From contig NZ_JACSPY010000006.1 in the NCBI RefSeq assembly GCF_014836885.1, positions 1-64,000 of the forward strand: a stretch of 64,000 bases of DNA, written 5' to 3'. This document shows positions 35,207 to 43,802 of this stretch, piece by piece (the stretch's first letter is position 1; every line of letters begins with the position of its first letter). The position numbers and the translations under genes were made by a program. The notes beneath the pieces are model-generated. The model was not told where the DNA came from. It worked only from the letters and a program-made list of their open reading frames with translations, and made no database searches. This DNA comes from Brevibacterium gallinarum. GTDB taxonomy: Bacteria; Actinomycetota; Actinomycetes; Actinomycetales; Brevibacteriaceae.

Positions 35207-36940
35207 GTGAGTGATGAAGAGGTTGCGGCGATCGTCGAACGACTCCGCCAGCAGGGGTCGGACGATGGTCGTGTTGAGGTGAAGGCGGCGAGTGGTGGTC
35301 TGCCGAAATCGCTGTGGCAGTCGGTATCTGCATTCGCCAATACTCGGGGTGGCGTCGTGATCCTGGGGCTTAGCGAAGCTGACAACTTCACGCCCGCAGA
35401 GGGCTTTGAAGCTCAGAAGATCCTTGATGCGGTCGAATCGGGCTTGGGCACCAGCGCAGGGCAGCAGCCTCAAGTCGAGCCGGTGCCTCGCTACGACGTC
35501 GACATCTGCACAGTTGACGGGGCGGCGGTGGTGCTGCTCGAGATTGCATCGCTTGACCCGCAGCTCGACGCTAAGGGCCCATGTTTCGAGACGCGCAAGA
35601 GCATCTCCGCTGGCAGCTACAAGCGCGTAGCCGATAAGGACAAACACTTGTCGGCATACGAGATTCATGAGCTGCAGCAGAAATGGACGCGTCGCGGTAT
35701 CGACCACCAGCCTGTGCCCGGAACCGCGATAGATGATCTCAACCCCGAGATCATTCAGTCGACCTTTCGGTCTCTGGAGCGAAGCCGATCACGGGCGTTG
35801 GACGGTGTGGAGGACCTGCGCAGCCGGCTGCGGCGAATCAAAGCTGTAACCTCGGACGGCACGCCTACGTTTGCGGGTTACCTCACTTTCGGTTTCTTCC
35901 CGCAAGAGGAGTTCCCGCAGCTGACTATCGATGTCGCCGTACATCCAACGAGGGAGAAGGGGAGTTCGACTGCCCTCCGATTCCTTGACAGACACGTGTG
36001 TGACGGGCCCATTCCCTACGCTGTCGGTGACGCTGTGGCTCGGGTGCTGGCGAATCTTCGGACTATGCGGGTGGTGTCCGGCGTGGGTGCCGACGACGTG
36101 CCCGAGATCCCCGAAGAGGTTCTGCGCGAAGCAATAACCAATGCGGTCATGCACCGCGACTACAGCGAGTACGTCACCGGACGGCAGGTTGCCGTCGACA
36201 TCTTCCCGGATCGAGTTGAGATCACCAATCCTGGAGGTCTGTGGGGTGATCGTACTGAGTTGAATCTGGGTGACGGTCAGTCAGCGTCGCGAAATGAAGT
36301 GCTCAGCCAGCTGCTGCGGGTCACTCCTCGTGGAGAAGGCGAAGGACCCATCGCCGAGAACCAGGGAAGCGGAATCCCCCGTATGCGTTTTGAAATGCTG
36401 CAGAACGGGCTCCCTGTGCCGGTGTACGAGGCGACCCTCGACTCGGTGAAAGTGACGTTGCAGCGGCATGGTCTGCTCTCGCCGGAGACGCGGGACTGGC
36501 TCGATTCGATTCCTGGCGCAGATCGCACCAAAGAGGAGAACCTTGTGCTTGCTCTCATCCGCCACTCCGACGCAATCTCGGTTGACGGAATTCGGCAAGT
36601 GCTCGATATCGATTCTGACCGAGCGCGGTCAATCCTCGGTACTCTGCAAGGCGATGGGCTCATCACAGGGTTGGGTGATGGCCCCTACGAGCTGGCTGAA
36701 CTGTCTCCCGAACACAGGCATGCGCGCAGGCAACTGAGCACCGCGGAGCAGGAGATCATCGATGTGCTCGACACGTCGACCTCAAAGTCGATTCGTGAAA
36801 TCTCGGCTGAGTTGGAGAAACCGGTGAACTCGCTCCGACCGTTGCTGCGCACACTATCTGAAGAAGGAGTCATTGTGCCGACGGCGCCGCCCACCTCAAA
36901 GCTGCGTGCCTACCTGCTCCCTGCTGAACCCGACAGCTGA
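35207..36940 (+). CDS. Schlafen AlbA-domain / ATPase-like transcriptional regulator
   Basis: 577 aa. The N-terminal 130 residues form a Schlafen AlbA_2-type domain (VEVKAASGGLPKSLWQSVSA, FANTRGGVVILGL). A GHKL-like ATP-binding region follows (LREAITNAVMHRDYSEY, VDIFPDRVEITNPGG, ENQGSGIPRMRFEM) and a C-terminal winged-helix region (SKSIREISAELEKPVNSLRP). This layout matches COG2865-type predicted regulators. The start is the GTG at 35207; no ribosome site exists, and a TACACT hexamer 6 bp upstream suggests a leaderless mRNA. The operator array immediately upstream points to autoregulation. The signal it senses is unknown. Confidence 0.8.
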   Translation: MSDEEVAAIVERLRQQGSDDGRVEVKAASGGLPKSLWQSVSAFANTRGGVVILGLSEADNFTPAEGFEAQKILDAVESGLGTSAGQQPQVEPVPRYDVDICTVDGAAVVLLEIASLDPQLDAKGPCFETRKSISAGSYKRVADKDKHLSAYEIHELQQKWTRRGIDHQPVPGTAIDDLNPEIIQSTFRSLERSRSRALDGVEDLRSRLRRIKAVTSDGTPTFAGYLTFGFFPQEEFPQLTIDVAVHPTREKGSSTALRFLDRHVCDGPIPYAVGDAVARVLANLRTMRVVSGVGADDVPEIPEEVLREAITNAVMHRDYSEYVTGRQVAVDIFPDRVEITNPGGLWGDRTELNLGDGQSASRNEVLSQLLRVTPRGEGEGPIAENQGSGIPRMRFEMLQNGLPVPVYEATLDSVKVTLQRHGLLSPETRDWLDSIPGADRTKEENLVLALIRHSDAISVDGIRQVLDIDSDRARSILGTLQGDGLITGLGDGPYELAELSPEHRHARRQLSTAEQEIIDVLDTSTSKSIREISAELEKPVNSLRPLLRTLSEEGVIVPTAPPTSKLRAYLLPAEPDS

Positions 36941-36949
36941 GCCGCTTCC

Positions 36950-37352
36950 TCAGGCGCCAGATGCCCGCACATAGTGGATGCCATTGATGAGGAGGTCTTC
37001 CGCGATTCCGTCATCGAGGTCGATGATGACATGACCGAACTCCGCTGCTTCCTCCCGGTGCCCGAACGTTATCTTCACGCGGGCCGGTGACAGCCGCTCA
37101 GTCGCCAGCGGCTGATAGAAGCTCGTCTCCCCGCCCCAGATGGGCAGATCGAGAGGAGAGAGCAGACCGAGGATCGGCGGGCTGGCAGGAAACGGCCGGT
37201 CCTCCTCGTGATGCTCTTCGCCGTCGCTGCGGAGAGTGAAGCAGCGACGCGACCGGGCTGTGCCGCGCGTACTTCGCGTACAGCGGCGCGGCCTCGTCGG
37301 CGCGCTGCAGTGAGGCGAGGATATCGAGAAGATCGCGAGCATGAACGGGCAT
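36950..37352 (-). pseudogene. Frameshifted small hypothetical gene
   Basis: An ATG at 37352 with GGAG 8-9 nt upstream opens MPVHARDLLDILASLQRADE; the frame is lost around 37235-37250. Reading resumes in another frame as FTLRSDGEEHHEEDRPF and continues to KITFGHREEAAEFGHVIIDL and NGIHYVRASGA. The span is 403 bp, one more than a multiple of three, so one inserted base would explain it. I do not recognise the family. It could be a recent pseudogene or a sequencing error. Confidence 0.6.
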
Positions 37353-37444
37353 CCGGGATGCTCCGCAGCGGGGACGACGCACCGTAACTCGGCGGCGCTC
37401 ACAGCAGACTCACCGGAGCAGAGCCGACGATCCGAAAAGTTACT

Positions 37445-37487
37445 AAAGCTGTTCATGGTTTCAGACGCGCGAACCATGAACAGCTTT
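37445..37487. other. 16-bp perfect hairpin between divergent genes
   Basis: AAAGCTGTTCATGGTT at 37445-37460 and its exact complement at 37472-37487, extendable outward (AGTTA/TAACT) to about 37439-37493. It lies between the broken gene at 36950-37352 and the dehydrogenase at 37583, which diverge. It therefore does not follow a visible gene and could be an operator, an orphan terminator or an RNA structure. Confidence 0.5.
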
Positions 37488-37582
37488 GCTAACTTTCCCC
37501 GCACGCCCGCGCCCCCCCACCTGCGGAAAGCCGACGTGCCGGTACGGAGCGCACCTGCAGGTCGAGCGCGTACATTGGGACC

Positions 37583-38557
37583 ATGGCCTGGGAATTCTGG
37601 ATCGAAGAGGCACGCTGCGGCCGCTGGCGCGAGGTCGAGGAACCGCACGCCGCCGGTAATCAGCTGCGGGTGCGCACCACCGCCTCGGCGATCTCCCGCG
37701 GCACCGAACGCCTCGTGTGGGAAGGCCGGGTCCCCGACTCCGTCGCGGGCCTCATGGCCGCCCCCGCCCAGCGCGGCACCTTCCCCTTCCCCGTCTCCTA
37801 CGGGTATCTGGCCGTCGGCACCATCGACGAGGGCTCAGCCGACCAGCTCGGCCAGCGCGTCTTCGGGCTGCTGCCGCACCACACCCACCACATTGTCGGC
37901 CCGGCTGACATCCACCCCGTGCCCGAGGCGGTGCCCACCTCGCGTGCGCTGCTCGCCGGGGCGGCCGAGACCGGAATCAATATCCTGTGGCAGGCCCCGC
38001 CGCGCTTCGGCGACCGCGTGGCCATCATCGGCGCCGGCATGATCGGGACCTCCACCGCGCTGCTGGCCGACCGGATGGGACTTGACCGCCTGGAGGTCAT
38101 CGACACCGACGCCGCACGCCGTGACATGCTCACCAGTCTCGGCCTGACCACCGCGACCCCAGATGAGGCCAGCGGCGACTGCGACATCGTCATCCACACC
38201 TCGGGAGCGGAAGCCGGCCTGACCACCGCGCTGGCCCTCACCGGCGACGACGGCACCGTCGTCGAAGCCTCCTGGTACGGCACCGACGCCCCGCGCGTGC
38301 CGCTGGGCGCGGACTTCCATGCCCGCCGCCTGTCGATCATCGCCAGTCAGGTCGGGCAGGTCGCCGCCGGCCAGCGCGCCCGCCGCACCCGCGCACAGCG
38401 GCTCGCCCAGGCGCTTGAGGCCCTGCATGACGAGCGCTTCGATTCCCTCATCACCGGTTCCACCGACTGGTCCGAGCTGCCGGTCGTCATGGACCGCGTG
38501 CTCACCGACCCCGCCAGCCTGTGCCACATCGTCGACTACCGAAGCCTGCCCGGCTGA
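37583..38557 (+). CDS. MDR-superfamily (zinc-binding alcohol dehydrogenase-like) oxidoreductase
   Basis: 324-aa medium-chain dehydrogenase/reductase. The N-terminal GroES-like part has TTASAISRGTERLVWEG. The Rossmann nucleotide site is VAIIGAGMIGTSTALLADRM near residues 153-172, with VIDTD at the end of the second strand. The structural four-Cys zinc loop is absent. TACATT ends 6 bp before the ATG and there is no ribosome site, so this first gene of the cluster is probably leaderless. It is followed 10 bp later by the PTPS-like gene. The substrate is unknown; the context suggests oxidation or reduction of a pteridine side chain or a sugar. Confidence 0.85.
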   Translation: MAWEFWIEEARCGRWREVEEPHAAGNQLRVRTTASAISRGTERLVWEGRVPDSVAGLMAAPAQRGTFPFPVSYGYLAVGTIDEGSADQLGQRVFGLLPHHTHHIVGPADIHPVPEAVPTSRALLAGAAETGINILWQAPPRFGDRVAIIGAGMIGTSTALLADRMGLDRLEVIDTDAARRDMLTSLGLTTATPDEASGDCDIVIHTSGAEAGLTTALALTGDDGTVVEASWYGTDAPRVPLGADFHARRLSIIASQVGQVAAGQRARRTRAQRLAQALEALHDERFDSLITGSTDWSELPVVMDRVLTDPASLCHIVDYRSLPG

Positions 38558-38567
38558 GAGGAGAGCC

Positions 38568-38987
38568 ATGTTCCGCCTGAGCATCAACGACCACATCATG
38601 ATCGCCCACAGCCTGCCCGACCCGTTCTTCGGCCCGGCGCAGCACATGCACGGTGCCACACTCGGCGTCGAGGCGCACTTCGAGACCGCCGAACTCGACT
38701 CCCACGGCGTCGTGCTCGACATCGGCCGGGCCGGTGAGATCCTGTCTGCAGCCCTCGACCCGCTGCGGTACGCCAACCTCGACGAGCACCCCGACTTCGC
38801 GGGCAGGATCTCGACGACCGAGGTCATCGCCGCCCACATCGGTTCCCGCCTGCGCGCAGCACTCGCCGACCGGCCCGACATCAGCATCGCCGTGACCCTG
38901 GACGAGAACCCCAACGCGCGGGTCACCTACACCGTCCCGCCGGCACCCACCCTGCATCCGGCCGATCCCGGGCCCCGGCAGGTATGA
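38568..38987 (+). CDS. 6-pyruvoyltetrahydropterin synthase / QueD-like protein
   Basis: 139-aa T-fold protein of the PTPS/QueD family. Zinc-type histidines are seen in IMIAHSL and AQHMHGATLGVEAHFE. The C-terminal LDENPNARVTYT holds the conserved Glu. The Cys normally four residues before the HxH pair is Gly here (GPAQHMH), so the standard Cys-dependent chemistry is unlikely and the product may differ from both pterin and queuosine precursors. GAGAGGAG precedes the ATG. It is coupled to the glycosyltransferase gene (ATGA overlap). Confidence 0.8.
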   Translation: MFRLSINDHIMIAHSLPDPFFGPAQHMHGATLGVEAHFETAELDSHGVVLDIGRAGEILSAALDPLRYANLDEHPDFAGRISTTEVIAAHIGSRLRAALADRPDISIAVTLDENPNARVTYTVPPAPTLHPADPGPRQV

Positions 38988-40822
38988 GCTCCCGGCCGGT
39001 CCACCTCGTCGAACCGGCTCTCGGCCGGGCCTCCGGCGGGGCCCGCTACAACCGTGCTGTCACCGATGCCGCCGCCGGGCAGATCGCCCTGCACGCGGTG
39101 CCCGGGTCCTGGCCCGCACCGACGGCTCATGATGAGGCCCGTGTGCACGCGCTGCTGACCGAGTTGGAGGGCCCGGTGGTCCTCGACGGGCTGCTCGGCT
39201 GCGCCCTCAGCACCCCGCCCGAGCATGACGGCCCGCTGCTGCAGCTCGTCCATCTGCCCCGGGGACGAGGCGGCGGCGAGGCTTTCGCACGTGAGCGCGC
39301 CTGCCTGCATGCCGCCGATGGCATCATCGTCACCAGTCAGCATGCCGCCGGCGAGATCGCCGAGCTCTACGGGCTCGGTGCTGCCGTCGCCCGGCCGGGC
39401 ACCGTGCCGCGTCCGTTCACCGTTCCCGAGGCGGCGGGCACCCGCCTGCTGTGCCTCGCCTCGGTCGAGGAGCGCAAGAACCAGCTGCTGCTCGCCCGAG
39501 CACTGGCCGACGTTACGGAAGTGATGCCGGATGCCGGTCTGCGCTGCGTGTTCGCCGGCCCGATCACCGAACCGGACTACGCCGAGCAGCTGCGCGAAGC
39601 ACTCGCGGGTCTGCCGGCCGGAAGTTGGGAGATCACCGGCGAACTCGACGCATCCGGCGTCGACGCCGCCCTCGCGGCAGCCGATCTGCTCGTGCTGCCC
39701 TCGGTCCATGAGACCTACGGGATGGTCATCACCGAAGCGGCGGCTGCCGGCATTCCCGCCTTCGTCACCGCCGGCACCGGGGCAGAGGAGGCCCTGCAGG
39801 CAGGCCGGGCACTGCCATCGGACCCGGCCGCCTGGGCCGAAGCGCTCAAGAGGTGGCTCGGCGACGAGAACGAGCGCGCCCGACTGCGGGCGGAAGCACA
39901 GCAGGCCCGTGCGGATCTGCCCGGCTGGGAGACGACAGCGGCCGCGCTGCTGGCCGCCGTCGACGCCGCGGCAGAGCGACACAGTGCCGGCCCATCCTCG
40001 CCGGAGCGCGGCGACTGGCTCGACATGCGCATCGCCTATGACAACACCGCCCGCACCGCCTCACTGCCGCTCATCGACGCCGCCCTCGCCGCCCTGCCCG
40101 ACGGCGGCCCGGGCCTGCGGATCTGCGACATCGGCGCGGGCACCGGCAACTCGGCGCTGTGGTTCGATGCAGCTTTCGGCGACCGCGGGGTCACCGAACG
40201 CGACTGGCTGCTCATCGACGACAACCCGACCGCTCTCGCCCAGGCCGCCGCCCGCATCGCTGAGGCCCCCGAACGCCGCGCCGAGACCTGCCGTGCCCCG
40301 ATCGCCGAGCTGCCCCGCCTGCTCGGCGTCGGCCGGCCCGTCGATCTCATCACCGGCAGCGCCGTCCTCGACGTGCTGCGCCCGGCCGATGCCACCGCCC
40401 TCATCGACACCCTGGCCGCCACCGGGGCACCGGGCCTGTTCCTGCTCACCATCACCGGCGACTGGCACCTCGACCCCGTCCACCCGGCCGATGCGCACAT
40501 CGCCGCCGCCTTCGCCGCCCACCAGCAGCGCGAGGGACGCCTCGGCGCCGACGCGGCCGGCCACCTGCAGACAGCCGCTGAAGCCGCCGGCATGACAGTC
40601 CAGACGACAGCGAGCCCGTGGCAGCTGAACGCCGCCGACGACCACGCCTTCCTCACCCGGTTCCTCACCGACCGGATCACCGCCGCCACCGAATACGAAC
40701 CCGCCAGCGCAGATCTCTTCGCCGACTGGCTCAACGATCGCCTGGCAGATGCGAGCCTCACCGTCACCGTCGACCACCGCGACCTGCTCATCCTGCCCAC
40801 CACACCAGGGGAGGAGCGATGA
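38984..40822 (+). CDS. Glycosyltransferase family 4 - SAM methyltransferase fusion
   Basis: 612 aa, two enzymes in one chain. Residues 1-330 are a GT-B glycosyltransferase (LLCLASVEERKNQLLLARAL; LVLPSVHETYGMVITEAAAA with the donor-binding acid). Residues 345-600 are a class I methyltransferase (ICDIGAGTGNSALWFDAAF as motif I, DWLLIDDNPTAL, LITGSAVLDVL). The start overlaps the PTPS-like stop and the end overlaps the flippase-like gene. The fusion implies that sugar transfer and methylation act on the same intermediate. I cannot name donor or acceptor. Confidence 0.85.
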   Translation: MSSRPVHLVEPALGRASGGARYNRAVTDAAAGQIALHAVPGSWPAPTAHDEARVHALLTELEGPVVLDGLLGCALSTPPEHDGPLLQLVHLPRGRGGGEAFARERACLHAADGIIVTSQHAAGEIAELYGLGAAVARPGTVPRPFTVPEAAGTRLLCLASVEERKNQLLLARALADVTEVMPDAGLRCVFAGPITEPDYAEQLREALAGLPAGSWEITGELDASGVDAALAAADLLVLPSVHETYGMVITEAAAAGIPAFVTAGTGAEEALQAGRALPSDPAAWAEALKRWLGDENERARLRAEAQQARADLPGWETTAAALLAAVDAAAERHSAGPSSPERGDWLDMRIAYDNTARTASLPLIDAALAALPDGGPGLRICDIGAGTGNSALWFDAAFGDRGVTERDWLLIDDNPTALAQAAARIAEAPERRAETCRAPIAELPRLLGVGRPVDLITGSAVLDVLRPADATALIDTLAATGAPGLFLLTITGDWHLDPVHPADAHIAAAFAAHQQREGRLGADAAGHLQTAAEAAGMTVQTTASPWQLNAADDHAFLTRFLTDRITAATEYEPASADLFADWLNDRLADASLTVTVDHRDLLILPTTPGEER

Positions 40823-41724
40823 CCCAGGTGCCCGACACCTCGGCGGCGGCCCACGAGACTCGGCAGACCGCGCCACGGCGCGCCCGCAGCTGGGCCAGGC
40901 CGTGGATGCGGGTGCTCGCCGTCGTCGCCAGCGTCGTGCTTCTCGTCATCACCGCCCGGCTCATCGGCACGCAGGCGCTCGCCGCAGGTTTCACCGCGCT
41001 CGGACCGGTGAGCATCCTCGCTGCGCTCGGCCTCGGGGCCATCTCCACCGGCGCGCAGGCGATGCGCTGGCACCTGCTCGCCGGCTCCCGCGGCATCGAA
41101 CTCGGCTACCGGCGGGCGCTGGCCGACTGCTACGCCTCCAGTCTTGCGAACATGGTGCTTCCCGGCGGGCTGGCCGGGGACGCCGTGCGGGCAGCGGTCT
41201 ACCGCGACCGCGGCAGCCGCCGCTGGCTCTCACCGCTCATCGCGATCGGGGCCGAACGACTGAGCGCGACGACGCTGCTCTTCGCTGCCGCCGCGGCCAT
41301 CCTCTTCCAGCACTCGGCATCCGCATTCGCCGCCGGTGCTGCGGCTGCGGCCGTGTCGCTCGCGTGTCTCATCGCCGCGTTCGTGTGCATGCGCGGCATG
41401 CCGGTCCGTCGGCAGCTCATCGTGTGGGCGACCTCTGCGGCCAGCGTGGCGGCACTCGTCGCACTCTTCCTCGTGGCCATGCGCGCGCTGGGCGGCGGGA
41501 TCGAACCGATCGTGGCGATCATCGGGCTGGCGGCGATGAGCCTGCCGGTCGGCGTCGGCGGGTGGGGTGCCCGCGAACTGTCCGTCGGACTGCTCGCCGG
41601 GCCCCTGGCCCTGCAGGCCGAAGCCGCGGTCAGCGCGGCCACCGCCTACGGGCTGCTCGCCACCGTCTCCACCCTGCCGGGGCTGGCCGTGCTGCTGTGG
41701 CACTGGCTGCGCCGGCCGCGCTGA
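40819..41724 (+). CDS. Flippase-like membrane protein (LPG synthase TM / UPF0104 family)
   Basis: 301-aa integral membrane protein with about eight helices and the family pattern ADCYASSLANMVLPGGLAGD followed by VRAAVYRD. Relatives include the membrane half of lysylphosphatidylglycerol synthase and UPF0104 proteins linked to lipid or glycolipid export. In this cluster a role in moving a lipid-linked product across the membrane fits. GGGGAGGAG precedes the ATG at 40819; the stop lies 1 bp from the end of the convergent RibA-like gene. Confidence 0.85.
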   Translation: MTQVPDTSAAAHETRQTAPRRARSWARPWMRVLAVVASVVLLVITARLIGTQALAAGFTALGPVSILAALGLGAISTGAQAMRWHLLAGSRGIELGYRRALADCYASSLANMVLPGGLAGDAVRAAVYRDRGSRRWLSPLIAIGAERLSATTLLFAAAAAILFQHSASAFAAGAAAAAVSLACLIAAFVCMRGMPVRRQLIVWATSAASVAALVALFLVAMRALGGGIEPIVAIIGLAAMSLPVGVGGWGARELSVGLLAGPLALQAEAAVSAATAYGLLATVSTLPGLAVLLWHWLRRPR

Positions 41725-41725
41725 A

Positions 41726-43081
41726 TCAGCTCTCCAGCAGCCCCGAGGTGTTCTGCTGGGCGGTGTGGCTGAGGACGAACTCGGTGCACACATCGGCATC
41801 GAAGAGGTGCCTGCGGAACGGCACCCGCAGCGCCTCGGCCATGACCGGCGAACCGGCAAACCGCAGTCCCGGCACCCCATCGCCGATGAGCACCGGCGCC
41901 AGCGTCAGGAACAGCCGATCGAGGACACCGGCGGCCAGGAAGTCCGAGACCGTCCGGCCGCCGCCTTCGATGAGCACCGCACCCGGGACATGCTCGCGCA
42001 CGACCGCCAGCACCTGAGCAGGTGAGACCGGTTCGTCACCGGTTTCCGGCAGCCGGGCGACGGTGACATGATCTGCCAGGTCAGCCGGCACCTCGGCGGC
42101 GGGACCGACGAGCCACAGCGTCTCCGCTGCCCCATCGGTGAGCACCCGCCGGTCGGCTGGGATCCGGGCGTGCGGGTCGAGCAGCACGCGCACCGGGTTC
42201 TCACCTGCGACCGCGCGCACGGTCAGCTGCGGGTCATCGGCGACGACGGTCTGCGCGCCGACGACGACTGCGGCGACAGCCGCGCGCAGCCGGTGCAGAT
42301 GCGCCCGGTCGGCCTCCCCGGAGACGAATGCGGCATCCCCGCTCCGGGCGGCGATGAACCCGTCGGCGCTCTGTGCGAGCTGGGCGACCACCTCGGCGCC
42401 GGCGGTGATCGCAGCGTAGTCCGGGCCCGAGGTGCCGGTCGCCTGGGCGGCCGCCACCGGCGCCTCGGGCACGGCGCGCGGGCGGTCGTGGTGCATGCGG
42501 CGGCGCTTCGTGTCGAGGTAACCGGCGTTCTCCGGCCGGTCGGCGACCGGCAGCATGCGCCGCTCGGTCACCTCGATGCCGAGATCCTCCAGTGCGGCGG
42601 CTTTCGTCGGATTGCTCGACAGCAGCCGGACGCGGGTGATGCCGAGAGCTTCGAGCATCTGGGCGGCGGCGGTGTAGTCGCGGGCGTCATCGGGCAGCCC
42701 GAGGCGCCGGTTGGCATCGACGGTGTCGAGGCCGGCGTCCTGCAGCTCATAGGCCTCCAGCTTGGGCCCGAGTCCGATGCCGCGGCCCTCATGGCCGCGC
42801 AGGTAGAGCAGCACACCGCAGCCGGCGTCGGCGATCGCGGCCAGCGCCGCCTGCAGCTGGTCGCCGCAGTCGCAGCGATGCGAACCGAGCGCATCGCCGG
42901 TGAGGCACTCGCTGTGCATCCGCACGAGCGGGGCGGTTGCGGCAGACGGGTCGCCGGCGACCATCGCGACGTGCGTGGTGCCGCCGGCGTCGAAGGCGTA
43001 GGTGGTGAACACACCGTGATCGGTGGGCAGCATCGTGCGTGCCCGCTGGTGAAGCGTGGTGCCGGATTCGGAGATGGCCAT
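41726..43081 (-). CDS. GTP cyclohydrolase II - RibD-type reductase fusion
   Basis: 451 aa. Residues 1-210: GTP cyclohydrolase II with the zinc site SECLTGDALGSHRCDCGDQL and YLRGHEGRGIGL; the Tyr in LEAYELQD matches catalytic Tyr105 of E. coli RibA. Residues 235-451: RibD C-terminal (DHFR-like) reductase (VVVGAQTVVADDPQLTVR, VLIEGGGRTVSDFL, LAPVLIGDGVPGL). The deaminase and DHBP synthase domains of riboflavin enzymes are missing, so it should make and perhaps reduce the opened pyrimidine from GTP without committing to riboflavin. Start at 43081: TAGACT ends 7 bp upstream and there is no ribosome site. The open frame runs on to 43708 without support. Confidence 0.88.
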   Translation of the reverse strand: MAISESGTTLHQRARTMLPTDHGVFTTYAFDAGGTTHVAMVAGDPSAATAPLVRMHSECLTGDALGSHRCDCGDQLQAALAAIADAGCGVLLYLRGHEGRGIGLGPKLEAYELQDAGLDTVDANRRLGLPDDARDYTAAAQMLEALGITRVRLLSSNPTKAAALEDLGIEVTERRMLPVADRPENAGYLDTKRRRMHHDRPRAVPEAPVAAAQATGTSGPDYAAITAGAEVVAQLAQSADGFIAARSGDAAFVSGEADRAHLHRLRAAVAAVVVGAQTVVADDPQLTVRAVAGENPVRVLLDPHARIPADRRVLTDGAAETLWLVGPAAEVPADLADHVTVARLPETGDEPVSPAQVLAVVREHVPGAVLIEGGGRTVSDFLAAGVLDRLFLTLAPVLIGDGVPGLRFAGSPVMAEALRVPFRRHLFDADVCTEFVLSHTAQQNTSGLLES

Positions 43082-43091
43082 GGATGACAGT

Positions 43092-43802
43092 CTAGGCCGG
43101 GTTGCCGTCAGCCGGGTCAGCGGCATGGCCGCGTTCGAGGGCGATGATGTCGAGGGCGAAGGAGACAAGGAGGCTTGCCACGGCCGCGATCGCGCACGCC
43201 CACCCGAACGCCGGGACCGCCAGACCCGGTGGGGAGCCGGCGGCCAGCAGCAGCGGGCCCTGGAACGCCGCGACCGTCTTGCGCCGCCACGACGGCGGCA
43301 GCTCGGTATTCCAGGCCGGCCGGATCGCCGCACCTGCCCGGAAAGCGAAGTGCGCCAGCCCGCTGATGAGACACCAGGCGCCGTAGAGCGGCACAAGCCC
43401 GACCGACAACACAAGCACGACGGTCGCGTCGACCCGCTCATCGAATCGAGCGCCGGCTGCGGTCGTCGCGGTCGCCCGGGCGATGAGCCCGTCGACGAGG
43501 TCGAGAGCGAGCATCGGGATCGCGATCGCGACCGCCAGCCACCCGAAACCCGGTCCCGGGTGGACGGCGATGGCGGCGATGACGATGAGCAGCATGGCCA
43601 GCCGCACGCAGGTGACGCAGTCGGCCCAATGCCAGCTGGTGGCCGTTCCCGAGGCGGTGGTCGCCTCACGGCAGGCGAGCACCGGCCAGGCGCCGAGGAT
43701 CCCGGCACCAGCGGCCAGGATGATCGGCACCGGTGAGGCCGCCAGCCACCCGGCCACAGCGAGGCCGGCTGCGAGGATGATGATGACGATGAACCGCTGC
43801 AT
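43092..43802 (-). CDS. CDP-alcohol phosphatidyltransferase
   Basis: 236-aa membrane enzyme of the CDP-alcohol phosphatidyltransferase family. The diagnostic DG-x2-AR-x8-G-x3-D-x3-D motif is complete (LVDGLIARAT... GARFDERVD). It transfers a phosphoalcohol from a CDP-activated donor to an alcohol acceptor. Two hydrophobic helices start the protein. Its ATG overlaps the SRPBCC gene's stop (ATGA). A copy of the palindromic repeat (43645-43667) encodes EATTASG in a loop before the first catalytic helix. The acceptor is presumably made by this cluster. Confidence 0.88.
   Translation of the reverse strand: MQRFIVIIILAAGLAVAGWLAASPVPIILAAGAGILGAWPVLACREATTASGTATSWHWADCVTCVRLAMLLIVIAAIAVHPGPGFGWLAVAIAIPMLALDLVDGLIARATATTAAGARFDERVDATVVLVLSVGLVPLYGAWCLISGLAHFAFRAGAAIRPAWNTELPPSWRRKTVAAFQGPLLLAAGSPPGLAVPAFGWACAIAAVASLLVSFALDIIALERGHAADPADGNPA
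43645..43667. repeat. Copy of the dispersed GC-rich palindromic repeat (in a gene)
   Basis: GTTCCCGAGGCGGTGGTCGC then CTC: GAGGCG-GTGGT-CGCCTC is a perfect hairpin. It is read here on the minus strand as EATTASG inside the phosphatidyltransferase. Confidence 0.6.

Noticed and set aside
43082..43708. N-terminal extension of the RibA-RibD protein
   Set aside because: Overlaps the phosphatidyltransferase gene entirely and is Pro/Arg/Ser-rich; RibA homology starts just after the ATG at 43081.
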